DNA of 41,509 nucleotides from an uncultured Sphingorhabdus sp. (GCA_937944295.1 CALDZL010000059.1:1-41509), one strand, 5' to 3'; shown: positions 1 to 10,933, counted from the stretch's first letter. Translations and numbers: made by a program. Notes: generated from the sequence alone by a model not told the origin.

Positions 1-2406
1 GGCTATACCGCGCGTCATCATACATTTTTTGAAATGCTCGGAAATTTTTCCTTTGGTGATTATTTCAAAGAAGATGCAATTAAACATTCTTGGGAATTGC
101 TGACTAATATATGGGGGATTGATCCCGATAGATTGACCGTCACTGTCTATCACACTGACGACGAAGCGTTCGATTTATGGAAAAAAATTGCCAAGATTCC
201 AGATGAGCGCATTATTCGTATAGCGACTGATGACAATTTCTGGTCGATGGGAGATACGGGACCGTGCGGGCCGTGTAGCGAAATTTTCTATGATCATGGC
301 GATCATATCGAAGGCGGTCCTCCAGGTAGCCCCGATGAAGATGGCGATCGCTATGTCGAGATTTGGAATTTGGTGTTCATGCAATATGACCGCCAAGAGG
401 ATGGCAGCCAGATTGACCTTCCCAAACCCAGTATTGATACGGGCATGGGATTAGAGCGTATTGCCGCCGTGCTACAAGGCGTACATGATAATTATGATAT
501 CGATACTTTCCGTGCTTTAATCGAAGCTTCAGAAAATCTTACCCATACCGAGGCTGCTGGTGAACGAATGGCAAGTCATCGCGTCATTGCCGATCATCTG
601 CGTTCTAGCAGTTTCTTGATTGCTGATGGCGTGCTGCCATCCAATGAAGGACGCGGATATGTACTGCGCCGTATCATGCGCCGCGCTATGCGCCATGCTC
701 ATATCTTGGGAGCAAAAGAACCTTTGATGCACCGTTTGGTCGATAGTTTGATCGCTGAAATGGGTGCAGCATTTCCTGAACTTGTTCGCGCGCAAGCTTT
801 GATTAAAGAAACGTTGCGTCAAGAAGAAACGCGTTTTCGCCAAACGCTGGATAAAGGCATTAAACTTCTGGATGAAGCCACAGAGAATATGGCAAGCGGT
901 GATATTTTGGATGGCAGCGTTGCGTTCAAACTGTATGACACTTATGGATTTCCCTATGATCTGACCGAAGATGCGCTGCGCACTAAGGGCTTTGGTATTG
1001 ATAAGGATGGATTTGATGCAGCCATGCAAGAGCAAAAAGACCGCGCGCGCGCCGCATGGAAAGGCTCTGGTGCTACAGCTTCCGATGATATTTGGTTCGA
1101 TATTGCCGAGCGTACAGGCTCAACCGAATTTACCGGATATACTGCAAATGAAGGCGAAGGGCAGCTTGTTGCTATCGTTAAGGATGGAGCGGAAACTAAT
1201 AGTGCGCAAAGCGGGGATGAGGTGATAATCATCACCAATCAAACGCCTTTTTATGGGGAATCTGGAGGTCAAATGGGCGATACAGGCACATTAAAAACCG
1301 CTGATGGGTTTACTGCAATCGTCAGCAATACCGCCAAACCATTGGGCAAATTACACGCGCATCATGCCAAAATATCGCAAGGTTTGATAGAGATTGGCGA
1401 CGTTGTATCTATGGCGATTGATACGAATAGACGCGATAATTTACGCTCAAACCATAGCGCAACGCATTTGCTGCACGCGGCGCTGCGCAATCATTTGGGA
1501 ACGCATGTTACGCAAAAAGGCAGTATGGTTGCGGCTGATAGATTACGTTTTGATTTCTCGCACAATCAAGCATTGAGTAGTGAAGAAATTGCCGCGCTAG
1601 AGGCTGAAGTGAATGCTCAAATCCGCGGGAATGAAGCTGTAGAAACGCGTCTTATGACTCCCGATGATGCAGTAGAAGCAGGTGCATTGGCATTATTTGG
1701 TGAAAAATATGGCGATGAAGTGCGCGTTCTTTCTATGGGGCATAGTGATGAGAAAGTATATTCGGTTGAATTGTGCGGCGGCACGCATGTGAACGCGCTT
1801 GGTGATATTGCCTTATTCGCGATTATTTCTGAGGGTGCCGTTGCGAGCGGTATCCGCCGTATTGAGGCACTTACGGGCGAGGCAGCACGGCAACATTTAT
1901 CGGGCCGAGAAGGACAATTAAAACAAATCTCTGCGCTGCTGAAAACAGGCATAGAAGATAGCGTGGGCCGTGTTGAATCACTCTTGGCCGATAAAAAGCG
2001 TTTAGAAAAGGAATTGGCTGACACCAAAACCAAATTGGCACTATCAGGCGGGGCAGGACCAAAAGCCGAAGTAGAAGCTATAAATGGTTTAAATTTTTTA
2101 GGGCAAGTCATTGAAGGTGTTGAGCCAAAAGCATTACGTGGTTTGGCTGATGAGCAATTAAAAATGCTCGAGAGCGGCATTATAACGATCATTGCAGCCA
2201 ATGAAGGTGCAAATACGGTAGTGGTAGCCATTACAGCGGATTTGCTAGATACTTTGCAAGCCCCAGATTTTGTCCGAACAGCAACCGAAGCAATGGGCGG
2301 AAAAGGCGGCGGTGGGCGTCCTGAAATGGCGCAAGGCGGCGGTCCTGCTGGACTAGATCAGGCCAATGCTGCGATAGAAGCCATTAAAGCCAAAATCGCA
2401 GCCTGA
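1..2406 (+). CDS. alaS: Alanyl-tRNA synthetase, 5' end outside window
   Basis: Charges tRNA-Ala with alanine in the cytoplasm and edits mischarged Ser/Gly. The reading frame is open from base 1, and the first residues ([20 protein letters not shown]) are the conserved class II motif 2 region, so an internal ATG at base 34 is not the start. Roughly the first 75-80 residues are missing compared with the usual 875-885. Visible landmarks are the [15 protein letters not shown] block, motif 3 ([15 protein letters not shown]), the editing-domain zinc ligands HSATH (near base 1453) and CGGTH (near base 1774), and a C-terminal glycine-rich C-Ala tail ([16 protein letters not shown]). It ends at TGA 2404-2406 and is followed by a hairpin facing the convergent peptidase gene. 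Family assignment is certain. Confidence 0.98.
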   Translation, partial: GYTARHHTFFEMLGNFSFGDYFKEDAIKHSWELLTNIWGIDPDRLTVTVYHTDDEAFDLWKKIAKIPDERIIRIATDDNFWSMGDTGPCGPCSEIFYDHGDHIEGGPPGSPDEDGDRYVEIWNLVFMQYDRQEDGSQIDLPKPSIDTGMGLERIAAVLQGVHDNYDIDTFRALIEASENLTHTEAAGERMASHRVIADHLRSSSFLIADGVLPSNEGRGYVLRRIMRRAMRHAHILGAKEPLMHRLVDSLIAEMGAAFPELVRAQALIKETLRQEETRFRQTLDKGIKLLDEATENMASGDILDGSVAFKLYDTYGFPYDLTEDALRTKGFGIDKDGFDAAMQEQKDRARAAWKGSGATASDDIWFDIAERTGSTEFTGYTANEGEGQLVAIVKDGAETNSAQSGDEVIIITNQTPFYGESGGQMGDTGTLKTADGFTAIVSNTAKPLGKLHAHHAKISQGLIEIGDVVSMAIDTNRRDNLRSNHSATHLLHAALRNHLGTHVTQKGSMVAADRLRFDFSHNQALSSEEIAALEAEVNAQIRGNEAVETRLMTPDDAVEAGALALFGEKYGDEVRVLSMGHSDEKVYSVELCGGTHVNALGDIALFAIISEGAVASGIRRIEALTGEAARQHLSGREGQLKQISALLKTGIEDSVGRVESLLADKKRLEKELADTKTKLALSGGAGPKAEVEAINGLNFLGQVIEGVEPKALRGLADEQLKMLESGIITIIAANEGANTVVVAITADLLDTLQAPDFVRTATEAMGGKGGGGRPEMAQGGGPAGLDQANAAIEAIKAKIAA

Positions 2407-2450
2407 TATATTTCTTATAATTCTGACTCTAATCAGCGAGAGAAATTTAT

Positions 2451-2480
2451 AAGGACGGGTTTATTTCCCGTCCTTTAATT
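2451..2480 (+). terminator. Intrinsic terminator of alaS
   Basis: A 9-bp perfect stem (AAGGACGGG / CCCGTCCTT) with a 7-base loop is followed by TAATTTTT. It lies between the convergent alaS and peptidase genes and overlaps the last codons of the peptidase. On the minus strand the stem is followed only by a weak T-rich tract, so it mainly serves alaS. Confidence 0.7.
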
Positions 2481-4623
2481 TTTGCATCAGATAGACATGT
2501 TGCAGAGCCAGTCTTTTGGCAGTTTCTTTGAGGTTGGCAGCCGCACTGTGGCCGCCATCAATATTCTCATAATAAAGGAAATCATGCCCTTGGTCCTCAA
2601 AACGCTTTGCTGTTTTACGCGCATGTCCAGGGTGCACACGATCATCTTTGGTTGATGTTACAAAAAATACTTCAGGATATTCGGTCTTGCTATCGATATT
2701 ATGATAGGGCGAGATACTCTCTAAAAAGATGCGTTCTTCTGGGATAGAGGGGCTGCCATATTCACCGACCCAGCTAGCGCCCGCCAGCAATTTATCATAG
2801 CGCAGCATATCGAGCAACGGTACAGCGCAGATGACGGCATTGAACAAATCGGGGCGCTGTGTGAACATGACGCCCATCAATAATCCGCCATTTGATCCGC
2901 CTTCGATGCCCAAATGCTTGGGGGAGGTTAATTTCTTTTCAATTAGATTCTCTGCCACCGATATGAAATCATCATAAATGACTTGGCGGTTGGTTTTTAA
3001 TCCTGCTTGGTGCCATTTCGGACCATATTCACCGCCTCCGCGAATATTCGCCAGTACATAAATACCGCCATTTTCTAACCATAATTTACCGCGTGTGGCG
3101 GAATAGCTAGGGTTTAGTGATACTTCAAATCCGCCATAACCATAGAGCAAGGTTGGGTTTGTTCCATCCATTTCAAGGCCTTTTTTACGCACAACAAAAT
3201 AGGGGACTTTCGTACCGTCTTTTGATGTTGCGAAATATTGATCTGCGCTCATGGCATTGGAATCAAACCAATCGGGCAGGGCCTTGGCTTGTGCTTGTTT
3301 GCCTGTTCCGCTATCATAGGTCCATAATGTGCTAGGCTTTAAGAAAGATTCGCTGTTAATGAAGGCAATATCTTCTTTGTCATTGGTTGCGCCAATAGAC
3401 ACTGTCCCGTTAGCAGGGAAGTCGAGTTGGTTAGACGTCCATTTGCTGCCATCCCAATCAAAGGCATAAGCTGCGCTTTTAACGTCACGCGAAATGCTCA
3501 TCAAGACTTTGGATTTGGTAATACCATAACCGTTTAAGGATGATTTTGCATCAGGTCTGTAAACCAAATGTACATCTCTAATAGCGCGTGTTTCCATAAA
3601 ATCATCGAATGAAAAGCTTACCAAGTCACCGCTTTTATAGCCGCGCCAATCTTCGTTGAGCGATAATAATATTTGCTCCTTAAACTCGTTCCCAAGGTTT
3701 GATTTTGAGGGGATAGGGATTTTGACGGCGTCTTTTAAATTATCGCGCGGAACCCAATACACATCCGATTCATAAAAAGTTCGTGCTCGCGTTACTAAAA
3801 TCTCGCGGCTATTATCTGCTCTGAGCATTGCTCCTGCGAATAAACCCACATCTTTGGGATCACCGCGCATGAATTCTTTTGCTTCGTCAATGTTTTGTCC
3901 GCGCTTCCATAATTTTGCAATCATCGGATAACCCGATTCGGTTAGGCTGCCCTCGCCAAAATCTATACCGATAATTTGCGTATCTTTATCGAGCCAAGAA
4001 GTACCGCCTTTGCTTTCTGGGGTGATGAATCCATCTTTTACCCATGTTTTTGTGCGCGCATTATATTCGCGCTGAACATTAGCATCCTTGCCGCCATCGG
4101 ACAGTGAAACCATACACAATTCATAATCAGGGGCAAGGCAGCCATTACCTTGATAGACCCAATTTTTATTCTCTGCCTTAGCGAGCGCATCAATGTCTAA
4201 TATTGTCTCCCATTGAGTGCTGTTCGATAAATAGCTGTCCAATGCTGTTTTGCGCCAAATCCCGCGTACATGCTCGGCATCTTGCCAAAAATTATGTGCT
4301 TCTCCATTGCGATAAGAAACATAAGCGATTTTATCTTTGGAGTTTAATATTTCCAAAGCATCGGATTCCATTTTTGCATAGCGCGGATCAGAGGTGAGGC
4401 GTTTTAGGGATATATCATTCCAGCCTTGCACTTCGGTTAAAGCTCTCTCTCCCAATACTTCTTCGAGATAAAGATGATCTGCATTGGTTTTACCTGCTTC
4501 ATTATATTCAATCATTATATGCCTTTTTGACGTTGCGTTATTTTGAGCATTGACCAACTGGGTGGATAATAATGCTGCACCTATTGCGCTTCCGATTAAG
4601 ATATTTTGCTTTATCGTTTTCAT
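2461..4623 (-). CDS. Prolyl oligopeptidase (S9A), exported
   Basis: Serine peptidase that cleaves short peptides after proline. The 720-residue protein starts with a Sec signal peptide (basic MKTIKQN, hydrophobic core, VNA-Q cleavage site near residue 26), so it acts in the periplasm or outside. The N-terminal two thirds form the beta-propeller. The C-terminal hydrolase domain has YGYGGFEVSLNPSYS, the nucleophile motif GGSNGG (Ser577), the acid in STKDDRV (Asp660/661) and the histidine in DGGHSAA (His692), so the triad is intact. Length fits the S9A family. A good ribosome site (AAGGGA, minus strand) lies 5 bases before the ATG. It is 26 bases downstream of the antiporter gene and may be read from it. 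A role in peptide scavenging is inferred from the family. Confidence 0.93.
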   Translation of the reverse strand: MKTIKQNILIGSAIGAALLSTQLVNAQNNATSKRHIMIEYNEAGKTNADHLYLEEVLGERALTEVQGWNDISLKRLTSDPRYAKMESDALEILNSKDKIAYVSYRNGEAHNFWQDAEHVRGIWRKTALDSYLSNSTQWETILDIDALAKAENKNWVYQGNGCLAPDYELCMVSLSDGGKDANVQREYNARTKTWVKDGFITPESKGGTSWLDKDTQIIGIDFGEGSLTESGYPMIAKLWKRGQNIDEAKEFMRGDPKDVGLFAGAMLRADNSREILVTRARTFYESDVYWVPRDNLKDAVKIPIPSKSNLGNEFKEQILLSLNEDWRGYKSGDLVSFSFDDFMETRAIRDVHLVYRPDAKSSLNGYGITKSKVLMSISRDVKSAAYAFDWDGSKWTSNQLDFPANGTVSIGATNDKEDIAFINSESFLKPSTLWTYDSGTGKQAQAKALPDWFDSNAMSADQYFATSKDGTKVPYFVVRKKGLEMDGTNPTLLYGYGGFEVSLNPSYSATRGKLWLENGGIYVLANIRGGGEYGPKWHQAGLKTNRQVIYDDFISVAENLIEKKLTSPKHLGIEGGSNGGLLMGVMFTQRPDLFNAVICAVPLLDMLRYDKLLAGASWVGEYGSPSIPEERIFLESISPYHNIDSKTEYPEVFFVTSTKDDRVHPGHARKTAKRFEDQGHDFLYYENIDGGHSAAANLKETAKRLALQHVYLMQKLKDGK

Positions 4624-4649
4624 AAATTTCCCTTATCGTTTAATCAATA

Positions 4650-6410
4650 TTAGCTAGATTTGAGCCTAGGTTCTTCGGTTAGATCGCCACCTTCCATGAT
4701 TCGCCTGCGGAAATAATCACGCTTTTCATGGATAGATGCAATAACTGGTCCAGTTGGAATACCTAAATCTACCAACACGGCTTCTGATAATTGCAAGCTG
4801 CTTTCTAAAGTCTCCGGGACAGCATCACTTGCCCCTGCTTGATAGAGGCGGGCAGCATGATCGCTATCTCTGGCGCGTGCAACAATCTTTATATTGGGCA
4901 ACCATGCGCGCACTCTGCACACGGTCCGCTCGGCCAATATGGGTTGATCCATCGTCAATATGAGCGCCTTAGCATAACCCAATTCTAATTTGTCGAGCGT
5001 TTCAGGGCGCGTTATATCTCCAAATATGACGGGATAGCCATCTCTGCGTGCGGCAGCCACCACATCAATGTCGGATTCCACCGCTATGTAATGTTGGTCA
5101 TGATAGTGCAGCATATCGGCCACCAATTGGCCGACACGTCCAAAACCTATGATGACGGTGCGATCTTTGCTCTCAGTACTATTTTCTTCCAGAGGGTCGC
5201 TGCTATCGCGTAATTCTATACGCCGCGCCATATCATGGCCAATGCGCGCCAATATGGGCGTGATAGTAAGGCCGATTGCTGTTGCCACTTGCCAGAATGC
5301 TGCTGTAGGCTCGTCGATTATTTGCGCTGCACTGGCTGCGGCTAGAACAATCAATGTGGTTTCTGATGGGCTAGACATTAAAACGCCTGCTTCGGTGGCT
5401 GTTCCTGTGCGCGCACCGCTTAATTTTAAAAGGCTTCCCGTGACCAGTGATTTAACGATGATGATACCGATGATTGCGGCCATTAGAGATGCTAAATTAT
5501 CCATCACAAAATATATATTAATCTGCATACCAATACTAATTAAAAATACACCTAAAGCGAGGCCTTTAAACGGTGCGGTCATAACTTCGACTTCGCCATG
5601 ATAATCGGTTTCTGCGATAAGCATCCCCGCGATTATGGCGCCAACAATTGGCGATAACCCGACGGCGCCCGTGATGAGGCTTGCAATAATGATGACCAAT
5701 AGGCTGATAGATAGAAATAATTCAGGGCTTTTGGTGCGCGCGGCTTGGCCAAATAATGGCGGTAATATGATGCGGCCGATAATGAGCATCGCGATGATGA
5801 CAGCGGCACCTTGCCACAAAATTGTGATAAGATTATCCACTGTGTCATTGGTGGCATAAGGAGCAAGAGCGCCCAAAATAAAGATGATGGGGACAATGGC
5901 AATATCTTCGAATAAGAGCATAGCCAGCGCTGATTTACCCACTGCAGATTTGGTACCAGAGATTGGTAACACCAATGCCGTCGATGATAGAGCAAGGGCT
6001 ATACCTAGGCCCATTGCGCCCGCAAGGCTGAGTCCGCCAAAGATGTGCAATGCCATTCCGATGATAAAGCCGCTGCCAATTAGTTCGGCGGCACCAACAC
6101 CAAAAACCAATTTACGCATGGCCCATAAACGCTTAAAGCTAAGCTCTAAACCTATGGTAAAGAGCAATAATATAATGCCATATTCGCCAAAAGGCTTGAT
6201 CGTTTCGGCATCGGAAATAGTGACCCATTCGAGCCACTGATATTGATTGGATAAAGCGCCAAGCCCAAATGGGCCAACCAAAACTCCTACCAATATGAAA
6301 CCAATAATAGGGGTGATACGAAAACGCGCAAATGTTGGTATAATTATGCCAGCAGCACCCAATATAACCAGTGCATTATTAATACCATCTATTTGAATTT
6401 CACCCGCCAT
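4650..6410 (-). CDS. CPA2 cation:proton antiporter with TrkA-N domain (KefB/YbaL-like)
   Basis: Inner-membrane monovalent cation/proton exchanger of the CPA2 family. Residues 1 to about 395 hold 11-13 hydrophobic segments with the conserved start RITPIIGFILVGVLVGP and repeated GLxxGxxxG-type helices. From residue 416 a cytoplasmic Rossmann domain begins with VIIGFGRVGQLVAD (GxGxxG) and continues as a TrkA-N (RCK) nucleotide-binding fold to about residue 530. This arrangement is that of KefB, KefC and YbaL. The C-terminal tail of about 55 residues is short. I see no KefF/KefG ancillary gene nearby, so glutathione gating is not supported and the transported ion (K+ or Na+) cannot be told from sequence. 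No clear ribosome site precedes the ATG. Confidence 0.9.
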   Translation of the reverse strand: MAGEIQIDGINNALVILGAAGIIIPTFARFRITPIIGFILVGVLVGPFGLGALSNQYQWLEWVTISDAETIKPFGEYGIILLLFTIGLELSFKRLWAMRKLVFGVGAAELIGSGFIIGMALHIFGGLSLAGAMGLGIALALSSTALVLPISGTKSAVGKSALAMLLFEDIAIVPIIFILGALAPYATNDTVDNLITILWQGAAVIIAMLIIGRIILPPLFGQAARTKSPELFLSISLLVIIIASLITGAVGLSPIVGAIIAGMLIAETDYHGEVEVMTAPFKGLALGVFLISIGMQINIYFVMDNLASLMAAIIGIIIVKSLVTGSLLKLSGARTGTATEAGVLMSSPSETTLIVLAAASAAQIIDEPTAAFWQVATAIGLTITPILARIGHDMARRIELRDSSDPLEENSTESKDRTVIIGFGRVGQLVADMLHYHDQHYIAVESDIDVVAAARRDGYPVIFGDITRPETLDKLELGYAKALILTMDQPILAERTVCRVRAWLPNIKIVARARDSDHAARLYQAGASDAVPETLESSLQLSEAVLVDLGIPTGPVIASIHEKRDYFRRRIMEGGDLTEEPRLKSS

Positions 6411-6464
6411 ATTATGATATTAATCTGTTTTGACTATCATGCAAAATAATAATGGGGAGATCAT

Positions 6465-6506
6465 AAAAAAAACACCCTCTAGCATTATAATGTCAGAAGG
6501 TGTTTT
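6465..6506 (-). terminator. Intrinsic terminator of icd
   Basis: Read on the minus strand, AAAACACC pairs with GGTGTTTT, with a partly paired inner stem and an AT-rich loop. The stem runs directly into an eight-T tract (6465-6472 complement). It sits 56 bases past the icd stop and before the antiporter gene, so the antiporter and peptidase are probably transcribed separately from icd. Confidence 0.85.
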
Positions 6507-6561
6507 GAATATCCAGTAAGATGTTTGAATATAATGTGCACTTCATGTGCAGCGCATGAGA

Positions 6562-7782
6562 CTATTCCCAGCTGCCCATAGCCGTTTCTAGGTTTGTTAC
6601 AATGGCTTCAAAAAACTGCTCTGTGGTCATCCATGGTTGCTCAGGGCCAATTAAGATTGCTAAATCTTTGGTCATTTGACCATTTTCGACGGTTTCAACG
6701 CATACGCGTTCCAATGTTTCTGCAAAGCGCGTAACATCGGGTGTATCATCAAATTTACCGCGATTTTTAAGGCCGCCTGTCCATGCAAATATTGATGCAA
6801 TGGGGTTGGTAGATGTTGCTTTGCCTTGTTGATGCTGACGATAGTGACGGGTCACAGTTCCGTGAGCAGCCTCTGATTCAACTGTTTTTCCATCGGGGCT
6901 CATGAGAACGGATGTCATGAGGCCGAGCGAACCGAAGCCTTGTGCCACTGTATCAGATTGAACGTCGCCATCATAATTTTTACAAGCCCAGATAAACTTA
7001 CCAGACCATTTTAACGCGCTAGCCACCATATCATCGATCAAACGGTGTTGATATTCAATGCCGAGTTTATCAAATTTTTCTTTAAATTCGGCTTGATAAA
7101 TTTCTTCAAATAAATCTTTGAAACGTCCATCATAGGCTTTCATGATGGTGTTTTTGGTAGATAGATAAACGGGCCATTGACGCGCGATACCATAATTTAA
7201 GGAGGCACGGGCAAAATCACGGATGCTGTCATCCAAATTATACATAGCCATAGCAACGCCGCTACTTGGAAATTGGAAAACTTCTTCGTCAATATTGTTG
7301 CCATCTTCGCCTTCAAAAACGAGGCGTAATTTACCGGGACCTGGAACGCGGAAGTCCGTTGCTCTATACTGATCACCAAAAGCATGGCGGCCAACAACGA
7401 TTGGGTCGGTCCAGCCAGGCACTAAACGCGGTACGTTTTGCATAACAATAGGTTCGCGGAAAACAACGCCGCCCAAAATGTTGCGAATGGTACCATTAGG
7501 CGACTTCCACATTTTTTTCAGACCAAATTCTTCGACGCGGTCCTCATCAGGTGTGATTGTAGCACATTTAACGCCGACACCATGTTCGCGAATTGCATTG
7601 GCAGAATCAACCGTGATTTGGTCATTAGTCTCATCACGTTTTTCGATAGACAAATCATAATATTTCAAGTCAATATCAAGATAAGGTAAAATGAGTCTTT
7701 CTCTGATCCATTGCCAGATAATTCGTGTCATTTCATCGCCATCAAGTTCAACGACGGGGTTTTTGACTATAATTTTCGCCAT
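6562..7782 (-). CDS. icd: NADP-dependent isocitrate dehydrogenase (homodimeric, eukaryote-like type)
   Basis: Oxidative decarboxylation of isocitrate to 2-oxoglutarate with NADPH formation in the TCA cycle. The 406-residue protein begins [17 protein letters not shown] and contains the substrate loop [12 protein letters not shown] and the RLVPGW block, the [11 protein letters not shown] region, YDGDVQSD (metal-binding Asp) and the NADP-binding [15 protein letters not shown] segment. These belong to subfamily II, found in eukaryotes and many alphaproteobacteria, rather than the E. coli-type enzyme. Length is full. Closeness to alaS is a pattern I associate with sphingomonads. It is transcribed alone, between its own candidate promoter and a strong terminator. 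Its product 2-oxoglutarate is the likely substrate of the KorAB enzyme encoded at 24.9-28.1 kb. Confidence 0.97.
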   Translation of the reverse strand: MAKIIVKNPVVELDGDEMTRIIWQWIRERLILPYLDIDLKYYDLSIEKRDETNDQITVDSANAIREHGVGVKCATITPDEDRVEEFGLKKMWKSPNGTIRNILGGVVFREPIVMQNVPRLVPGWTDPIVVGRHAFGDQYRATDFRVPGPGKLRLVFEGEDGNNIDEEVFQFPSSGVAMAMYNLDDSIRDFARASLNYGIARQWPVYLSTKNTIMKAYDGRFKDLFEEIYQAEFKEKFDKLGIEYQHRLIDDMVASALKWSGKFIWACKNYDGDVQSDTVAQGFGSLGLMTSVLMSPDGKTVESEAAHGTVTRHYRQHQQGKATSTNPIASIFAWTGGLKNRGKFDDTPDVTRFAETLERVCVETVENGQMTKDLAILIGPEQPWMTTEQFFEAIVTNLETAMGSWE

Positions 7783-7817
7783 AAAAAAACGCTTTCTTTG
7801 AGGAGTATGTTGTAATT

Positions 7818-7846
7818 AATTTATTTTTACAAATGCGCCATAGCAA
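7818..7846 (-). promoter_or_regulatory. Candidate sigma-70-type promoter for icd
   Basis: On the minus strand TTGCTA (7846-7841), a 17-base spacer and TAAATT (7823-7818) lie about 36 bases ahead of the icd start. Each hexamer matches consensus at four of six positions, so the call is weak in AT-rich DNA. Confidence 0.3.
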
Positions 7847-7962
7847 ATTTTTGCCAATGTTCAACTGTTGCAGATGAACTTACATCGTATGAAGCATAAA
7901 TATAATCAAAAATCTTATCATATTAACTTGTGTAGTGTCATTTCACGTTATAGATAAAGCGC

Positions 7963-8703
7963 ATGTCCAGACAAGAATTAACAAATAGAGGCGATGGCCT
8001 CGCCAAATGGTCCTTTCCGCCTGTCCATCCAGAAGGCCGCAAATTTGGCCTTATCGCAGTCGCTGTGACAGCAGGTCTCTTTTTCCTTGGTGGTTTTGCT
8101 AACCTATTGGCTTGGCCTATGGTTGGTGTATCTATATGGACATTTGCTTTTTTTAGAGATCCAAAACGGGCAACGCCCGATGATGACCGCTATATTATCT
8201 CCCCAGCGGACGGATTGGTAACATTGATTCAACAAGTTCAGCCTCCCGCCGAAATATCAGGGCCAGAGGGATTGGGTGATGAATTGGTGACGCGTGTTTC
8301 CGTATTTATGAGTGTATTTGATGTGCATATTAACCGCACTCCTGTTCGCGGAACAATCAAACATGTAGCTTATATTCCAGGTAAATTTGTGAACGCGGAT
8401 TTGGATAAAGCCAGCGAAGACAATGAACGTCAGCATTTCTTGGTAGAGCGACCTGATGGCCTTCGCGTAGGCTTTACCCAGATTGCTGGCTTGGTCGCGC
8501 GCAGAATTATAGCATTTGTTAAACCTGGTGATGTGGTAGGTGTTGGGCAACGTATTGGGCTTATCCGCTTTGGTAGCCGCGTTGATATATATTTACCAAA
8601 AGGGACAGCGTCTAAAGTCATAAAGGGGCAACGCTGCATCGCAGGTGAGACAATTATAGCTGAAATTAATGTGGATGAAGATCTATTGGCGATTTCTCAA
8701 TGA
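7963..8703 (+). CDS. psd: Phosphatidylserine decarboxylase proenzyme (short form)
   Basis: Converts phosphatidylserine to phosphatidylethanolamine at the inner membrane. At 246 residues this is the short Psd type common in alphaproteobacteria. Two N-terminal hydrophobic segments (about 30-65) anchor it. The core has [25 protein letters not shown] and the self-cleavage site [11 protein letters not shown]; cleavage between Gly204 and Ser205 would give the pyruvoyl-carrying small chain. The short type has FGS instead of the LGST of E. coli. The gene is followed 68 bases later by pssA, which makes its substrate, so both steps of phosphatidylethanolamine synthesis are paired. It is divergent from icd. 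Confidence 0.96.
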   Translation: MSRQELTNRGDGLAKWSFPPVHPEGRKFGLIAVAVTAGLFFLGGFANLLAWPMVGVSIWTFAFFRDPKRATPDDDRYIISPADGLVTLIQQVQPPAEISGPEGLGDELVTRVSVFMSVFDVHINRTPVRGTIKHVAYIPGKFVNADLDKASEDNERQHFLVERPDGLRVGFTQIAGLVARRIIAFVKPGDVVGVGQRIGLIRFGSRVDIYLPKGTASKVIKGQRCIAGETIIAEINVDEDLLAISQ

Positions 8704-8771
8704 CGCATATTGCCGCAATATTCCTTATTTTTCCTGTATTTTCCATGATAATAAATAAGATACAGGTTTAG

Positions 8772-9521
8772 ATGTCTGGCATTTCTCTTCGATCTTTTTT
8801 ACCCAATGCTGTAACAGCGATGGCGCTTTGCGTTGGTTTCTCAGGTGTGTGGTATGCATTATCAGGAAATTGGCGTGCCGCCGCCGCTGCAATAGTGGTA
8901 GCAGGTATTTTAGATGCTATGGATGGCCGCGTTGCAAGGATGTTAAAAGGCGAGAGTAAATTTGGTGCAGAATTAGATTCTCTGTCTGATGTAATTTGTT
9001 TCGGTGTTACGCCTGCGATATTGGTTTACAGTTGGTCTTTGCAACATATGGAACGATTTGGCTGGACGATATGTTTGTTTTTCACGCTTTGTATGGCCCT
9101 GCGTCTGGCACGATTTAACGCGCAAATAGACAGCGATCCACAACCGCATAAATTGGCAGGTTTTTTGACGGGTGTTCCATCTCCTGCGGCTGCTGGAATG
9201 ATGTTGGTTCCTATATTATATTGGCTTGAAATGGACAATGATTGGATACGCTCACCCATAGTGATTGCGCCTTGGATGATTATCATATCAATATTAGTAG
9301 TTTCTAATGTTGCAACATTTAGTTGGAAATCTATCCTTATAAGACCGAGTTGGCGTTTTATTGCTATTGTGTTGGTCGGTTTATATATATGTGCGATGAT
9401 AGCCGAGCCGTGGTGGACGTTAATTGTAACGGGTTGTGCTTATTTTTTCCTAATACCCATGAGCATGTTTAACTATCATAAGGTAAAACGCAGACGATCT
9501 ATGGAAGATAGTGGATTGTAA
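8772..9521 (+). CDS. pssA: CDP-diacylglycerol-serine O-phosphatidyltransferase
   Basis: Makes phosphatidylserine from CDP-diacylglycerol and serine, the step before Psd. The 249-residue membrane protein carries the CDP-alcohol phosphatidyltransferase signature DGxxARx8GxxxDxxxD, seen as DGRVARMLKGESKFG then AELDSLSD, next to the first transmembrane segment. About six hydrophobic helices follow. The membrane-embedded type II PssA is the form found with short Psd, unlike the peripheral PssA of E. coli. It lies 68 bases after psd on the same strand and is likely co-transcribed. Confidence 0.95.
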   Translation: MSGISLRSFLPNAVTAMALCVGFSGVWYALSGNWRAAAAAIVVAGILDAMDGRVARMLKGESKFGAELDSLSDVICFGVTPAILVYSWSLQHMERFGWTICLFFTLCMALRLARFNAQIDSDPQPHKLAGFLTGVPSPAAAGMMLVPILYWLEMDNDWIRSPIVIAPWMIIISILVVSNVATFSWKSILIRPSWRFIAIVLVGLYICAMIAEPWWTLIVTGCAYFFLIPMSMFNYHKVKRRRSMEDSGL

Positions 9522-9589
9522 ATAATATTTGATGACTTATCTGTCTTGACGTTTTAAACACATACTCTATGTTCCTATTTCGTTCTTAT

Positions 9590-9594
9590 GAGGG
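9590..9594 (+). promoter_or_regulatory. Ribosome binding site deciding the rmuC start
   Basis: GAGGG lies 4 bases before the ATG at 9599. The in-frame ATG 30 bases upstream (9569) has no comparable site, so 9599 is chosen. Confidence 0.6.
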
Positions 9595-9598
9595 AAGT

Positions 9599-10933
9599 AT
9601 GGAAATATATATTATAATCACCATAGTTATTTGTGCATTATTGCTTGGTGTTGGCATCGGTTGGTATATTGGCCAACGCATCGCATCTGCGGGCAAGGAA
9701 ACCGTTTCTCAATTGCGATCAATGCTCGATGCCGTTTCTGAAGAGCGTGACGGTGCGCGTGATCAATTGGCGCGATTAGAGGCCAGTAGCGATGAGCGTC
9801 AGAAATCCTTTGAACAGCAACTATCTTCGCTCAAAGAAGCAAAAGAAGCATTAACACTGCAATTTGAAAATATAGGACAAAAAATGCTAGGGGAGGCGCA
9901 AAATACCTTTTTACAGCGAGCAAATGAGCGTTTTCATCAAGCGGGTGAAAAGAATCAAGAACAGATGAAGCAATTGCTCAACCCTGTTGGTGAGAAGTTA
10001 AGTGAATATAGATTGCAAGTTGAGAAAGTTGAAAAAGAGCGTAATGAAGCCTATGGTGAATTAAAAGGGCTGATTGGTGATATGAAGCTTGGCCAAGACC
10101 GCGTGTCATCGGAAGCGGCTAAATTGGTTAATAGTCTGCGCAATGCACCCAAAGCGAGAGGGCGTTGGGGAGAACAGCAGCTTAAAAATGTATTGGAAAG
10201 CTGCGGTCTATCAGAGCATGTCGATTTTGTAACTGAAGTCAGTGTAGAAGGCGATGAAGGGCAAAGAATGCGCCCTGATGCTGTTTTGCGTGTGCCAGGA
10301 GGTAGCTCTTTGGTGATTGATGCGAAAGTCTCGCTCAATGATTATCAGGATGCCTTTGATAGCAATGATGATGATGCACGAATGACCGCATTATCGCGGC
10401 ATTGTACATCAATGAAAAACCATATCGATGGTCTCTCACGCAAAGCTTATTGGGATCAATTTGATGATACCCCTGATTATGTGATTATGTTTGTACCAGG
10501 CGAGCATTTTTTAGCCGCAGCGTTGGAGCATGATCCGCAGCTTTGGGACTTTGCTTTTGAGAAGAAAATATTGCTCGCTACGCCCACCAATTTGGTGGCG
10601 ATTGCACGTACGGTCGCCAGCGTTTGGCGACAAGAGGGACTAGCACGCGAAGCAAAGCATATTGGAGCGCTGGGTAAAGAAATGTATGACCGTATTGCCG
10701 TTGCTGCGGGGCATTTAAAATTAGTGGGCAATGGGCTAAACTCTGCGGTTAATAATTATAATAAATTTGTCGGTAGTTTTGAGCGCAATGTCATGTCAAC
10801 AGGTCGTAAATTTGCTGAACTCAATGTTGAGACAGGCAAAAAGGAAATTGGTGATATAGCGCCGATTGAGGCTTTACCGCGCTATGCATCGGATACAGAA
10901 CGTGAGCAAATCGAGGATAATAGTAAGGCTTAA
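9599..10933 (+). CDS. rmuC: RmuC family protein
   Basis: Membrane-anchored protein with a restriction-endonuclease-like fold. In E. coli it limits recombination at inverted repeats; its biochemical activity is not settled. From the ATG at 9599 it has 444 residues: one N-terminal transmembrane helix (YIIITIVICALLLGVGIGWY), a long coiled coil to about residue 155, then the RmuC domain with GRWGEQQLKNVLESCGL, MRPDAVLRVPGG and the nuclease-like VIDAKVSLNDY core. The C-terminal tail is charged. It ends convergently with the SpoU methyltransferase gene, the two stop codons overlapping at 10930-10933, so no terminator can lie between them. Confidence 0.93.
   Translation: MEIYIIITIVICALLLGVGIGWYIGQRIASAGKETVSQLRSMLDAVSEERDGARDQLARLEASSDERQKSFEQQLSSLKEAKEALTLQFENIGQKMLGEAQNTFLQRANERFHQAGEKNQEQMKQLLNPVGEKLSEYRLQVEKVEKERNEAYGELKGLIGDMKLGQDRVSSEAAKLVNSLRNAPKARGRWGEQQLKNVLESCGLSEHVDFVTEVSVEGDEGQRMRPDAVLRVPGGSSLVIDAKVSLNDYQDAFDSNDDDARMTALSRHCTSMKNHIDGLSRKAYWDQFDDTPDYVIMFVPGEHFLAAALEHDPQLWDFAFEKKILLATPTNLVAIARTVASVWRQEGLAREAKHIGALGKEMYDRIAVAAGHLKLVGNGLNSAVNNYNKFVGSFERNVMSTGRKFAELNVETGKKEIGDIAPIEALPRYASDTEREQIEDNSKA

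Noticed and set aside
1617-2231. Minus-strand open frame of 204 codons inside alaS
   Set aside because: Antisense to a well conserved domain; its composition (Ser/Pro-rich) is that of a reverse-frame shadow and it has no ribosome site or family pattern.
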